From assembly GCF_002893625.1 (NCBI RefSeq), contig NZ_PKMZ01000003.1, positions 434,001 through 498,000 on the forward strand: a DNA stretch of 64,000 nucleotides. The letters run 5' to 3'. A model generated the notes under the pieces. The model was not told where the DNA came from, ran no database searches, and was given only the letters and a program-made list of their open reading frames with translations. Source of the stretch: Mangrovicella endophytica. GTDB lineage: Bacteria > Pseudomonadota > Alphaproteobacteria > Rhizobiales > Rhizobiaceae. Position 1 is the first letter of the stretch; each line of letters opens with the position of its first letter. A program made the translations under genes and the position numbers. This document shows positions 8,903-17,813 of the stretch, in pieces.

Positions 8903-10224
8903 GCGCCGGGGAACCAGTCGGCGAGCTTGACCTCGTTCACCATGCGCAGACGCTTGCGCTCGAATTCCGGCTCGCGCCCCCAGGGCTTGGTCGCGTCGAC
9001 AAGGAGGCGTCCCCAGTGGTCCTTGGCCTCGTCGCGGTAGAAGGACGGCGTCTCCGGTATGATCATCATGTCCTTGTCGGGCCGGCAGCGCGTCAGGATC
9101 GCCCACTGCACGTCGTCCATGTCGTAGATGTCGACATCGGTGTCGACCACGGTGATCTGCTTGGCCCAGATCGGCTCGGCCCCGATGGTGGCAAGCATCA
9201 CCTGGCGCGCGTGGCCCTCGAACTGTGGCTCGATCTGCACGATGGCGTGGTTGACGAAGGGCTGGCAGGTGACGTTGCGGATGCCGGGCAGCGCCGCGCT
9301 GAGGCGCTGGTAGATATTGGCCGAGACCGAGAGCTCCAGCGTCAGCACCTCTTCCGGCGAGCCGCAGAGGATGGAGTGGAACATCGCGTCCTTGCGCACG
9401 GTAACACCGAGCACCTCGAAGACTGCGTTCGGCCCGACCGGCACATAGTAGCCCATGAACTCGCCGAATGGTCCCTCGGGGCGACGCTCGTTCGGCAGGA
9501 ATCGGCCCTCGATCACCACTTCCGTCTCGGCGGGCACTTCGAGGTCGATATGGTTGCAGCGGCGCATCGGAATCGGCCGACCGCGCAGCCGGGCGGCGAC
9601 CTCCAGCTCGTCGACATCGTAAGGCAGCGGCGCCGCGGCGGTGAGGAAGGCATGCGCCGGCGGGCCGATCAGCATGGCCGCTTCCAGCGGCTGGCCCATC
9701 TTCTCGGCCTTCTCGTGGTAGATCGTCAGGTGGTGGCGCGGTGCCAGGCGGCAGCGGAGCTCGTTGTCGCTGATGAACATCGAGCGGTGGTAGGAGAGAT
9801 TGCCGACGCCGGTCTCGGGATCCTTGGCGATGAACATCGCCGAGGTGAAGTAGGGCGCCCCGTCGCGGTCGGAGTAGGTGATCAGCGGCAGGTCGGAAAG
9901 CTTGACCTCCTCGTACTCCGGCGTCTCCTCCGCCGGCACCAGCGGCGTCTTCATCTCGGAGGCGCCGAGCGAGGACAGCTTGCTCCACTGCCGGCAGAAG
10001 TCGCCGGCGTCGATGCCGATCACCTCCGCGAGCCGCTCGCGCGTGCTGTAGACATTGGTGACGACGGGAAACCGCGTGCCCTTGACGTTGGTGAACATCA
10101 CCGGCTTGGCCCACTGCTTCTGGGCAAGGTGGGTGACGGCGGCGAGCTCGTGGGCGGGGTCGATCTCGCGATCCACCACCAGAAGGTCACCGCGCTCCTT
10201 GAGCGTGCGGACGAAGTCTCTCAT
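8899..10224 (-). CDS. ubiD: UbiD family prenyl-FMN-dependent (de)carboxylase
   Basis: A 441-residue UbiD-fold enzyme. The family catalytic region 'RRPEGPFGEFMGYY' (Glu-Glu pair after residue 245) and the cofactor/metal-binding region 'NLSYHRSMFISDNELRCRL' with its Arg are present. Prenyl-FMN from UbiX in the same operon would drive reversible decarboxylation of an aromatic, heteroaromatic or unsaturated acid. The length (441 against about 490 for ubiquinone UbiD) and the 'GASEMKTPLVP' region suggest a catabolic group, similar to pyrrole/furan/vanillate-type decarboxylases, not the ubiquinone enzyme; the substrate is not known. It lies 20 bases after the GntR gene with AGGAAAG before its ATG. 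Confidence 0.92.
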   Translation of the reverse strand: MRDFVRTLKERGDLLVVDREIDPAHELAAVTHLAQKQWAKPVMFTNVKGTRFPVVTNVYSTRERLAEVIGIDAGDFCRQWSKLSSLGASEMKTPLVPAEETPEYEEVKLSDLPLITYSDRDGAPYFTSAMFIAKDPETGVGNLSYHRSMFISDNELRCRLAPRHHLTIYHEKAEKMGQPLEAAMLIGPPAHAFLTAAAPLPYDVDELEVAARLRGRPIPMRRCNHIDLEVPAETEVVIEGRFLPNERRPEGPFGEFMGYYVPVGPNAVFEVLGVTVRKDAMFHSILCGSPEEVLTLELSVSANIYQRLSAALPGIRNVTCQPFVNHAIVQIEPQFEGHARQVMLATIGAEPIWAKQITVVDTDVDIYDMDDVQWAILTRCRPDKDMMIIPETPSFYRDEAKDHWGRLLVDATKPWGREPEFERKRLRMVNEVKLADWFPGA

Positions 10225-10244
10225 GGGCGTCTTTCCTGCCGGGC

Positions 10245-10994
10245 TCAGCGGCTCTTGCCGGTCGTCATGGTGACGACGCGGTTGGTGCGGGCTTCATGGC
10301 TGGAACGCAGCCTGTAGCGGTCGCCGGGATAGATGAAGCGGCTGCGGGTGACGGGCACGCCGTCGCGCCAAGTCGAGCGATCGAGCAGGAGGCAGGGCTG
10401 GTTGCCGTCAATCTGCAGGTGCTGGCGCGTTTCCTCGTCGGCCCGGATCGCCCGGATCGTGTTGTCGACGGTCGTCACCGTGGTCTCGCGCAGGAGCCAG
10501 CTGTGCGGCGCGGTCTTGGAGAAGTCCTGCTCGATCCAGCCGGGCGCCTCGGCGGCGTTGATGTAGCGGTCCTCCAGCTGGATCGGCGTGCCGTCCTCCA
10601 GATGCAGCAGCCGCGAATGGAAGACGGTCTCCTCCGGCGGCAGCTGCAGCATGTTCCGGCCGGGGCTGTCCTTACCGAGGATCGCGTGCTGCAGCACCCG
10701 GCAGCTATGGGCGCCGCCGGACAGGGCGATCTCCTCGGAGATGTCGGGAAGGCTGAACACCGCACACTGCATGCGTGGGCCGATCACGAAGGTGCCGCGG
10801 CCTTGCACCCGCAGGAGCACGCCGTCGGCCTGGAGCTCGCGCAGGGCGCGCCGCACAGTCAGCGGCGAGGCGCCGAACTCGTCGGCGAGTGCCTCCTCGG
10901 ACGGGACCTGGAAGTTGGCAGGCCACTCCTCGGTTTCGATTCGCCGGTCGATGGAGCTTTTGATCTGCTCGTAGAGAGGTAGCTCCGGCCGCAC
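10245..10994 (-). CDS. GntR family regulator, HutC/UTRA type
   Basis: A 249-residue regulator with an N-terminal winged helix ('LPLYEQIKSSIDRRIETEEW ... VPSEEALADEFGASPLTVRRAL', residues 5-70) and a C-terminal UTRA ligand domain (about 95-240). GTG 10994 is chosen because AGGAG lies six bases upstream. It is the first gene of gntR-ubiD-ubiX and is divergent from the aldehyde dehydrogenase at 11304, so it probably controls both units in answer to the substrate or an intermediate. HutC members often bind urocanate-like or aromatic small acids; the ligand here is unknown. Confidence 0.92.
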   Translation of the reverse strand: MRPELPLYEQIKSSIDRRIETEEWPANFQVPSEEALADEFGASPLTVRRALRELQADGVLLRVQGRGTFVIGPRMQCAVFSLPDISEEIALSGGAHSCRVLQHAILGKDSPGRNMLQLPPEETVFHSRLLHLEDGTPIQLEDRYINAAEAPGWIEQDFSKTAPHSWLLRETTVTTVDNTIRAIRADEETRQHLQIDGNQPCLLLDRSTWRDGVPVTRSRFIYPGDRYRLRSSHEARTNRVVTMTTGKSR

Positions 10995-11006
10995 CGCATA
11001 CTCCTA

Positions 11007-11016
11007 ATGATATCAT
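11007..11016. promoter_or_regulatory. candidate GntR operator palindrome in the divergent gntR/aldehyde dehydrogenase gap
   Basis: ATGATATCAT is a perfect 10-bp palindrome twelve bases before the GntR GTG start, in the 304-base AT-richer gap between the two divergent units (10995-11303). HutC-group regulators bind short palindromes of this size. The rest of the gap holds a TTGACA at 11180-11185 that could be a -35 box for the dehydrogenase, but no convincing -10 element at the right distance. No gene is seen in the gap. Confidence 0.35.
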
Positions 11017-11303
11017 AATCGAGGCGACATTCGCCTTATCTGGCCGCGGGAATCAAGGGGTACTTTTATCTTGCCCCGAGGCATGGCGCCGATTTGCGCG
11101 TTATATGCGCTTAAATCAGGCAAATAGCTCTATTTCCGATCAAGCAGCAGATTCAGCTGCGAGTCCGATATTTCTATCATTGACAACAAATAGGAATATC
11201 ACTTTCATCCTCTCAACAGCCGCACGAGGGCCGAAGCGTCAGGCTCGGTCCGCAGCGCCGGAGCAAGCCGGGGCATACGAGGTGCGGTCCTATGGGAGAC
11301 GAC

Positions 11304-12794
11304 ATGCCAGCCGAGAGCCTGCCAAAACTGTCCATGTATATCGACGGCCAGTGGGTCGCCCCCGCCTCCGGGGAGTACATCGAGACGGTCAATCCCTTCA
11401 CCGCGGAACCCTGGGCGCTGGTGCCGCGCGGCAATGCGGAAGACGCCGACCGCGCCGTGCGTGCCGCCCACAAGGCGTTCGTCGAGGGTCCCTGGGGGCG
11501 CATGCACCCCACCCAGCGCGGCCGCATCATCCAGCGCTTCGCCACCCTCATCGAGGCGCATGCTGACGAACTCGCCGAGGTCGAGGTGCGCGACAATGGC
11601 CGGCTCCTGGAGGAGATGCGCCACCAGATCCGCTACGTGCCGCACTGGTATCATTACTATGCCGGCTATGCCGACAAGATCGAAGGCTCCGTTCATCCCT
11701 GCGATAAGCCGGCCTTGAGCTTCTCGCGGCACGAGCCGCTCGGCGTCTGTGTCGGCATCGTGCCCTGGAACGCCCCGCTGCTTCTGTTCTCGCTGAAGGC
11801 CGCGCCGGCGCTGGCCGCCGGCAACACGCTGGTGATGAAGCCGGCCGAGCACACGTCGGCGACCGCCCTGAAGCTGATGGAGCTCGTCGAAGAGGCGGGC
11901 TTCCCGACCGGCGTCATCAACGTCGTCACCGGCTACGGCCCCGAGGTCGGCGAGCCGCTGGTCACCCATCCGCTGACCCGCCATCTCGGATTCACCGGCT
12001 CCACCAAGACCGGCGCCTATCTCTATTCCCTGGCGGCCAAGGACGTGAAGCGGGCGAGCCTGGAGCTCGGCGGCAAGTCGCCCAACATCGTCTTCGGCGA
12101 CGCCAATCTCGACAACGCCGTGCGCGGCGCCGTCGGCGGCATCTTCGGTGCGGTCGGCCAGACCTGCATCGCCGGCTCGCGCCTGCTGCTGCACCGCTCC
12201 ATCCACGACGAATTCCTGGAGAAGCTCTCGGCCTTCACCAAGACCGCCCGGATCGGCGATCCGCGCAAGGTGGAGACGCAGATCGGTCCGATCGCCAACA
12301 AGATGCAGTACGAGCGTGTGCTCGGGTATATCGACATCGCCCGTCAGGAGGGTGCCGAGCTGATCCTCGGTGGCAAGCGCCCGGACATCGAGGAGTGCAG
12401 CGCCGGCTTCTTCATCGAGCCGACCATCTTCGCCGGCGTCAACAACGACATGCGCATCGCCCGCGAGGAGGTGTTCGGCCCGGTGCTCTCGGCCATTCCC
12501 TTCGACGAGCCCGAGGAGGCGATCGCGATTGCCAACGACAGCGAGTTCGGCCTCGCGGCCGGCGTCTGGACGGCCGACATGCGGCTGGCCCTGAAGATGT
12601 CTGAGCGCCTCGAAGCCGGCAGCATCTGGGTCAACACCTACCGCGACATCTCCTATACGACGCCTTTCGGCGGCTACAAGAAGAGCGGCATCGGCCGCGA
12701 GAACGGCGTCGCGGGCATCTACGAATACCTCCAGACCAAGGCTGTCTGGCTGTCTACAGCCGACGAAATCCCGAACCCGTTCGTCATCGGGTGA
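11304..12794 (+). CDS. NAD(P)-dependent aldehyde dehydrogenase
   Basis: A 496-residue ALDH of normal length that oxidises an aldehyde to its acid. The oxyanion Asn156 in 'VPWNAP', general base Glu254 in 'LELGGKSP' and nucleophile Cys288 in 'GQTCIAGS' are all present. I chose ATG 11304 over ATG 11292 because GGGAG lies five bases before it. It is divergent from gntR-ubiD-ubiX and is followed after 111 bases by an amino-acid ABC transporter, so it may oxidise an aldehyde made downstream of a flavoprotein step. The substrate cannot be read from sequence; betaine-type, geranial-type or aromatic aldehydes are possible. Confidence 0.94.
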   Translation: MPAESLPKLSMYIDGQWVAPASGEYIETVNPFTAEPWALVPRGNAEDADRAVRAAHKAFVEGPWGRMHPTQRGRIIQRFATLIEAHADELAEVEVRDNGRLLEEMRHQIRYVPHWYHYYAGYADKIEGSVHPCDKPALSFSRHEPLGVCVGIVPWNAPLLLFSLKAAPALAAGNTLVMKPAEHTSATALKLMELVEEAGFPTGVINVVTGYGPEVGEPLVTHPLTRHLGFTGSTKTGAYLYSLAAKDVKRASLELGGKSPNIVFGDANLDNAVRGAVGGIFGAVGQTCIAGSRLLLHRSIHDEFLEKLSAFTKTARIGDPRKVETQIGPIANKMQYERVLGYIDIARQEGAELILGGKRPDIEECSAGFFIEPTIFAGVNNDMRIAREEVFGPVLSAIPFDEPEEAIAIANDSEFGLAAGVWTADMRLALKMSERLEAGSIWVNTYRDISYTTPFGGYKKSGIGRENGVAGIYEYLQTKAVWLSTADEIPNPFVIG

Positions 12795-12905
12795 GCCCGC
12801 AGCCTCAGCGATACCAACGCCGCCAACGGCGATCATAGCGCAGCGCATTCGAAACGCTCACTGCAAGCGTAACAGGCGAACTGTATCAACAATGGAGAAG
12901 TCGTC

Positions 12906-13793
12906 ATGAAGAAGACTGGTGAAAAGCGGCGCAGCGTCGGCACTGCGCCGTTCGGCCTGGCCATTCTGGGAATGCTGTTGACCTCCACCGCTGTCTATGC
13001 GCAGTCCGCGGCCGATCTGCTGCCCGAGAAGTACAAGAGTGCCGGCGTCATCAACCTGGTGACGGACGCCAAATATCCGCCGTTCCAGTATATGGACGAC
13101 TCCGGAAAGATGGTCGGCTTCGAGGTCGATCTGTGGGATGCGCTCGCCGAGCGATTGAAGGTCAAGATCAACGTGACCTCGGTCGCCTTCGACTCGATGA
13201 TCCCCGGTGTGCAGTCCGGTCGCTGGGACGTCGCGATGGAAGGCATCACCGACAATGCCGAGCGTCAGGCGGTCGTCAGCTTCGTCGACTACGGCTACAC
13301 GACCTCCTCGGCCTATGTGCTCGAATCCAAGGGCGCCGACATCAGCGATCATCTGTCGCTGTGCGGCCTGAAGGGCGCGGCGCAGAGCGGCACCGAATGG
13401 GTCGGGATGATCACGGGCGAAATGGCGGCGGCCTGCAAGGAAGCGGGAAAGCCCGCGCCGACGGTCGCTGAGTTCGGAACCTCGGACGCGACGCTTCTCT
13501 CGGTGTACTCCGGACGCACGGATTTCGTGCTGACATCCGCAGCCTCCGCCCAGGAAATCCAGAAGGCCGCGCCCAAGCCGGTCAAGGTCGTGGCCATGCC
13601 GATCCTGGCCCGTATGCCGAGCGGAATCGCCTTCCGCAAATCCGAGGAAGACCTGGGCAAGGCGCTTCTCGCCGCACTCAAGGACGTTCGCGCTGACGGC
13701 ACCTACGACAAGATCTATTCCAAGTGGAACATCGATGCCATGAAGATGGACCACGAACCGGGCATCAACCTCGAGACTGTGCCAACCAAGTAA
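12906..13793 (+). CDS. polar amino acid ABC transporter substrate-binding protein
   Basis: A 295-residue family-3 binding protein with a Sec signal peptide (cleavage near 'AVYAQS'). 'NLVTDAKYPPFQYMD', 'GFEVDLWDALAERL' and 'DVAMEGITDNAERQ' are the usual ligand-pocket segments of glutamine/arginine/histidine-type binders, including the Asp-Arg pair for the amino and carboxyl groups. A good Shine-Dalgarno (GGAGAAG) precedes the ATG. It heads a transporter set with the permease at 13857 and ATPase at 14772; a strong hairpin follows it, probably keeping this mRNA segment more abundant. The ligand is an amino acid or a small amino-acid-like compound. Confidence 0.93.
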   Translation: MKKTGEKRRSVGTAPFGLAILGMLLTSTAVYAQSAADLLPEKYKSAGVINLVTDAKYPPFQYMDDSGKMVGFEVDLWDALAERLKVKINVTSVAFDSMIPGVQSGRWDVAMEGITDNAERQAVVSFVDYGYTTSSAYVLESKGADISDHLSLCGLKGAAQSGTEWVGMITGEMAAACKEAGKPAPTVAEFGTSDATLLSVYSGRTDFVLTSAASAQEIQKAAPKPVKVVAMPILARMPSGIAFRKSEEDLGKALLAALKDVRADGTYDKIYSKWNIDAMKMDHEPGINLETVPTK

Positions 13794-13797
13794 ACGG

Positions 13798-13831
13798 CCA
13801 GGGGCGGGCGGCCAAGCCTGCCCGCCCCTGG
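13798..13831 (+). terminator. strong hairpin between binding-protein and permease genes
   Basis: CCAGGGGCGGGC (13798-13809) pairs perfectly with GCCCGCCCCTGG (13820-13831), a 12-bp GC-rich stem. There is no U-run behind it, so it is more likely an mRNA-stabilising or partial-termination element than a full terminator. Such hairpins commonly let ABC binding proteins be made in excess over their membrane subunits. Confidence 0.7.
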
Positions 13832-13856
13832 GTCTCCGCAGAGTAGATCGAGCGTC

Positions 13857-14744
13857 ATGTCGGCAGTAACGCAAAGCACCCGAGATCCGTCCAGCGATCG
13901 CTCGTCGCAGGAGCCCATGCTGGTCTATGTTCCAGCCCGGACCTGGGGAACCCGAGCGGCAGCAGCGGCACTGCTGCTGGTGGTCGCCTATTTCGGCTAT
14001 TCCATTGCCGGCAATGCGAACTTCGGCTGGGCGGTCGTCTGGCAGTATCTGTTCGACGCCCGGGTCCTATCGGGTCTCAGCCTCACCGTCTGGCTCACCG
14101 CCGTCACCATGGTCATCGGGGTGGTGCTGGGGACGATCTTCGCGATCATGGCGATGTCCCGAAACGTCGTGATATCGACGGTCGCCAAGGCCTATATCTG
14201 GTTCTTCCGCGGCACGCCGGTCCTCGTCCAGCTGATCTTCTGGTACAATCTGGGGGCGCTGTTTCCAGAGATCTTCGTCGGTATCCCTCTGACCGCATGG
14301 GGTGTGTCGCTCCCCACCAACGACCTGATCTCGCCGATCACGGCCGCGGTTCTGGGCCTTGGCCTGAACGAGGGCGCCTATATGTCCGAGATCATCAGGA
14401 GCGGGCTTCTGGCGGTCGAACCTGGACAGCGGCAGGCTGCGATCTCGCTGGGCATGACCGGACGCAAGGCGCTTTGGCGAATCGTTCTGCCACAGGCGAT
14501 GCCGATCATCATTCCGCCGACCGGCAACCAGACGATCGGCATGCTGAAGACCTCATCCCTGGTCAGCGTCATCGCGCTTTCCGACCTGCTTTACTCGGTC
14601 CAGACGATTTACTCCCGCAACTTCCAGACCATTCCGCTGCTGATCGTCGCCTGCCTCTGGTATCTCGTGGCGACAACGGTCCTCAGCTGGATTCAAAGCA
14701 GGATCGAACGGCATTTTGCCCGCTCGCGAAACGCATCCAAGTAA
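13857..14744 (+). CDS. polar amino acid ABC transporter permease
   Basis: A 295-residue HisM/GlnP-type inner-membrane permease. The stretch 'YIWFFRGTPVLVQLIFWYN' is the family signature and 'AISLGMTGRKALWRIVLPQA' is the EAA coupling loop; about five to six helices are visible. A single permease gene implies a homodimer. It starts 63 bases after the binding-protein stop, just beyond the hairpin, and is followed by the ATPase gene after 27 bases. An N-terminal tail of about 30 polar residues precedes the first helix. Confidence 0.93.
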   Translation: MSAVTQSTRDPSSDRSSQEPMLVYVPARTWGTRAAAAALLLVVAYFGYSIAGNANFGWAVVWQYLFDARVLSGLSLTVWLTAVTMVIGVVLGTIFAIMAMSRNVVISTVAKAYIWFFRGTPVLVQLIFWYNLGALFPEIFVGIPLTAWGVSLPTNDLISPITAAVLGLGLNEGAYMSEIIRSGLLAVEPGQRQAAISLGMTGRKALWRIVLPQAMPIIIPPTGNQTIGMLKTSSLVSVIALSDLLYSVQTIYSRNFQTIPLLIVACLWYLVATTVLSWIQSRIERHFARSRNASK

Positions 14745-14771
14745 CCGACGTCCCTTAGGGGCAGGCAAGCC

Positions 14772-15536
14772 ATGGACTCTCCCATGATCGTGGTCGATCG
14801 CGTCTCGAAGAGTTTCGGAAAACTCCCCGTTCTCCGAGATGTCAGCCTCGCGGTGTCGCCGGGGGAGGTCATCAGCCTGATCGGCCCGTCGGGCTCCGGC
14901 AAGTCGACGCTGCTGCGCTGCGTCAATCATCTTGAACGGATCGAGAGCGGTAGCATCGCCGTGGATGGCGAGCTGATCGGCTACAGGCGCGTCGGCAATC
15001 ACGCTTACGAGCTGCCGGAGAAGCTGATCGCAAGGCAGCGTGCCCGTATCGGCATGGTCTTCCAGAACTTCAATCTGTTCGGCCACAAGACGGCACTCGA
15101 AAACGTCGTGGAGGCGCCGATCCACGTTCTGGGCGTGTCACGCCGCGAAGCCGAGGAGCGGGCGAGCCAGTTGCTCGCCAGGGTGGGCCTGGCAGACAAG
15201 ATGCATAGCTATCCTCGCATGCTTTCCGGTGGACAGCAGCAACGTGTCGCCATCGCTCGCGCGCTGGCGATGCAGCCGAAGGTCATCCTGTTCGATGAGC
15301 CGACCAGCGCCCTTGATCCCGAACTGGTCGGAGAGGTGCTGGACGTGATGCGCGCTCTGGCATCCGACGGAATGACGATGATGGTGGTGACGCACGAGAT
15401 GTCGTTTGCGCGCGAGGTGTGCCACCGCATCGCCTTCATGGAGGGCGGCCGGATCGTCGAATGTGGCAAGCCCGCCGAGGTTCTCGACAATCCGGCGTTC
15501 GAGCGAACCCGGGCGTTCCTGTCTCGCGTGCAATGA
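14772..15536 (+). CDS. polar amino acid ABC transporter ATP-binding protein
   Basis: A 254-residue GlnQ/HisP-type ATPase. Walker A 'GPSGSGKST' (about residues 37-45), Q-loop 'MVFQNFNLF', signature 'LSGGQQQR', Walker B '[13 protein letters not shown]' and switch His 'VVTHEMSFA' are all intact. It powers the permease encoded just upstream. Its TGA overlaps the ATG of the flavoprotein gene at 15533 by three bases, tying uptake to an oxidative enzyme in one transcript. ATG 14784 is an alternative start. Confidence 0.95.
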   Translation: MDSPMIVVDRVSKSFGKLPVLRDVSLAVSPGEVISLIGPSGSGKSTLLRCVNHLERIESGSIAVDGELIGYRRVGNHAYELPEKLIARQRARIGMVFQNFNLFGHKTALENVVEAPIHVLGVSRREAEERASQLLARVGLADKMHSYPRMLSGGQQQRVAIARALAMQPKVILFDEPTSALDPELVGEVLDVMRALASDGMTMMVVTHEMSFAREVCHRIAFMEGGRIVECGKPAEVLDNPAFERTRAFLSRVQ

Positions 15537-16819
15537 CGCGCACAGGCGTGACGTCCAAACACGACTGGGACCTGATCGTCGTCGGCGGCGGCATCGTAGG
15601 CTGCGCGGCGGCGCTCTATGCCGCCCGCATGGGCATGGCCTGCCTCATCGTCGAGCGCGACATGATCGGTTCGGCGCAATCCGGCCGCAACCTCGGCTTC
15701 GTGCGCCAGCAGGCTCGAGACTTCCGCGAACTGCCACTGATGATCGCGGCCACGCGGCTGTGGGAAGGGCTCGAGGCCGAACTCGGCCGTTCCATCGGCT
15801 GGCACCAGGGCGGCAACGTCTCGCTCGCGATGAGCGAGGTGGAACTAGCCTCGCGGCGTGAGTGGCAGTATCGCGGCAGCGGGGAATTCGGCCTCGACAC
15901 GCGGATGCTGTCGGCCGTGGAAACCTATAATCTCCTGCCTCACCTCACGCCCGACAGCGGCATCGTCGGCGCCATGTATACGCCGTCGGACGGGCGCGCA
16001 GAGCCGGCACGCGCCACCCGCGCCATCTTCGAGGCGGCGCTGCAGCTTGGCGCCTCGGTCAGTCTTGGCACAGGCGTCTCGCGCATCGACGTGAGTGCCG
16101 GGCAGGTCACCGGCGTCTGGATCGGCGGTACGCTCCACCGCGCGCGGACCGTTGCCGTCGCGGCAGGGGCGGGCAGCGCTGCACTGCTGCGCCGGGTCGG
16201 CCTCGATCTACCGCAGGAGCGCATTCGTGCCACCGTCGCGCGAACCGCCCGGCGGCCCGAGCGGATGCCGCAATGCGTCTCGGGACCGACGACCGGCATC
16301 CGCCAGGATGCCGATGGCGCCTTTGTGATTTCGGTCGCGGGCGGTGAATACGACGTGCGTCCCGACTCCTGGCGGCACATGCGCTGGTACGCCGCCACGC
16401 GCCGTGAAAACCCGGAGGCGGCGAAGATCAACTATCTCGCGCCCCTCCAGCGCCTGTGGCCGCATCGCGGACAGGCGCCGCTTGCCGACATTCCGCCGAG
16501 CCGCGACCGGCTGCGGCCGGAATCGCAACGCGCCGAACAGGCCCGCCAGGAGTTCGGCCGGCTGTTCCCCGCCTTTGCGGAGGTGCCGCTCCAGACGATC
16601 TGGGCCGGCGAGATCGACACGCTTCCGGATGTCGTTCCCGCCATCGGCCCCGTTTCGGGCGTCGAGGGGCTGCTGGTTGCGACCGGCTTCAGCGGTCACG
16701 GCTTCGGCCCTGGCCCGATGGCCGGCTGCGTCCTCGCCAACCTTGCGGCCGGGCGGGACGCCGGGGTCGACCTCACCGGCCTGTCGCCAGACCGCTTTCG
16801 CGGTGGAGCGCCCCGCTGA
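15533..16819 (+). CDS. FAD-dependent oxidoreductase, DAO (glycine/D-amino acid oxidase) family
   Basis: A 428-residue flavoenzyme with the Rossmann motif 'VVGGGIVG' at residues 16-23 followed by Glu41, and the C-terminal FAD signature '[17 protein letters not shown]'. DAO-family enzymes oxidise C-N bonds of amino acids, N-methylated amines or imino acids. The ATG overlaps the ATPase stop (ATGA), so the start is well supported and the long open frame before it is a shadow. With the amino-acid transporter, aldehyde dehydrogenase and UbiD/UbiX it suggests stepwise oxidation of an imported amine or amino acid (inference). Confidence 0.88.
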   Translation: MTRTGVTSKHDWDLIVVGGGIVGCAAALYAARMGMACLIVERDMIGSAQSGRNLGFVRQQARDFRELPLMIAATRLWEGLEAELGRSIGWHQGGNVSLAMSEVELASRREWQYRGSGEFGLDTRMLSAVETYNLLPHLTPDSGIVGAMYTPSDGRAEPARATRAIFEAALQLGASVSLGTGVSRIDVSAGQVTGVWIGGTLHRARTVAVAAGAGSAALLRRVGLDLPQERIRATVARTARRPERMPQCVSGPTTGIRQDADGAFVISVAGGEYDVRPDSWRHMRWYAATRRENPEAAKINYLAPLQRLWPHRGQAPLADIPPSRDRLRPESQRAEQARQEFGRLFPAFAEVPLQTIWAGEIDTLPDVVPAIGPVSGVEGLLVATGFSGHGFGPGPMAGCVLANLAAGRDAGVDLTGLSPDRFRGGAPR

Positions 16820-17385
16820 TGGCTGCCGCTCCTGAGCATGGGGCAACTGCGACCCGGCAGCCGTTAGACCTCTGGACCTTCCTGGTCGAGGTCTACAAGC
16901 TGCCGGAGGTCGCGCCCGCCTGCCTGCGGCTGCAGGAGGCGTTCCAGCTCGACGTGGTGCTGTTTCTGGCCGTGCTCTATGCCGCTGGCCGAGGCCGCCA
17001 CGTCGATGCGGAAGCGATCGCGGCGCTGGAGGCCGGTGCTGTGCAGTGGCGCGACGAGGTGGTGCGACCGCTGCGTCTGGTGCGCTCGCGGATGAAGGCC
17101 CATCCCTGGATGGCCAGGCCCGACGCGCCGCCCTTCCGGGAAGCGGTCAAGGCTCTGGAGCTGCGGGCCGAACGGATCGAGGCGGTCGCGCTGGAAGAGG
17201 CTCTGGCCGACCTGCCGGAGAGCGACGCGGCAAGGATGAACTTGGCTGGAACGATCGAGCCGGCCGGGCTGCTGGTGCTCGATCATGCCGCCGGGCCGGG
17301 CGCCTCGATTGCGCGAAGAGCTGACGTTAGCCGGATCGCGCAGGCCGCAGCGACCCTGCTGCGGGAGCCGGGCGGACCGGCCTGA
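16819..17385 (+). CDS. TIGR02444/DUF2390 family protein of unknown function
   Basis: A 188-residue, helical, soluble protein matching my memory of the TIGR02444 (DUF2390) family: 'LDLWTFLVEVYKLPEVAPAC' and 'FQLDVVLFLAVLYAAGRGR' near the N-terminus, then 'WRDEVVRPLRLVRSRMKAHP'. No catalytic motif is apparent and the role is not known. Its ATG shares one base with the flavoprotein stop (TGATG), so it is translated with the catabolic unit although family members usually stand elsewhere. Confidence 0.75.
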   Translation: MAAAPEHGATATRQPLDLWTFLVEVYKLPEVAPACLRLQEAFQLDVVLFLAVLYAAGRGRHVDAEAIAALEAGAVQWRDEVVRPLRLVRSRMKAHPWMARPDAPPFREAVKALELRAERIEAVALEEALADLPESDAARMNLAGTIEPAGLLVLDHAAGPGASIARRADVSRIAQAAATLLREPGGPA

Positions 17386-17528
17386 CGGCCGGCGCTACCG
17401 CTGATCGCGGCATCTCAAGCGCCGATGCCATTTCATGCCTTCGCTGATGCGCGATCCACGATCATCGAGTATCGGTCGCGCTCGAGGACTGCGTTTATCG
17501 CCGGTCGATCACCTCAAGGAGTGCCGCC

Positions 17529-17762
17529 ATGAGCGAGCCGACCGTGGCCGAGGCCACGAACAGCATCTATGAATCGCTGAAGGCGGACAACGCCGATCTC
17601 GACGAGCATATCGCGACCCTCAAGGCCGCCCTGAAGCGCGAAGGCCTGAAGGAGGCCGTGTTCGATCCCGCCAGGCTGGCGCAGAACAACCGGCAGGGCC
17701 GCAAGCTGATGCAGGCTTATTTCCGCCAGCGCGGCGTCACGGTGACCTACACAGCGTCCTGA
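17529..17762 (+). CDS. small conserved-looking protein, function unknown
   Basis: A 77-residue charged, helical protein with AAGGAG eight bases before the ATG. It has a heptad-like helix 'NADLDEHIATLKAALKREG' and a basic C-terminal part 'NNRQGRKLMQAYFRQRGV'. No membrane segment or enzyme motif is visible. It is 143 bases after the previous gene and convergent with the oligopeptide transporter operon. The good ribosome site and codon use support a real gene; I do not recognise a named family. Confidence 0.7.
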   Translation: MSEPTVAEATNSIYESLKADNADLDEHIATLKAALKREGLKEAVFDPARLAQNNRQGRKLMQAYFRQRGVTVTYTAS

Positions 17763-17813
17763 CGGCGCGAGGGCCTGTCTCCGGCGTCGGGCCGGCGACG
17801 CGCTCGATGTCCA

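Noticed and set aside
11180-11208. TTGACA-containing sigma-70 promoter for the aldehyde dehydrogenase
   Set aside because: The -35 box is perfect but no acceptable -10 lies 16-18 bases on, so I do not list it as a promoter.
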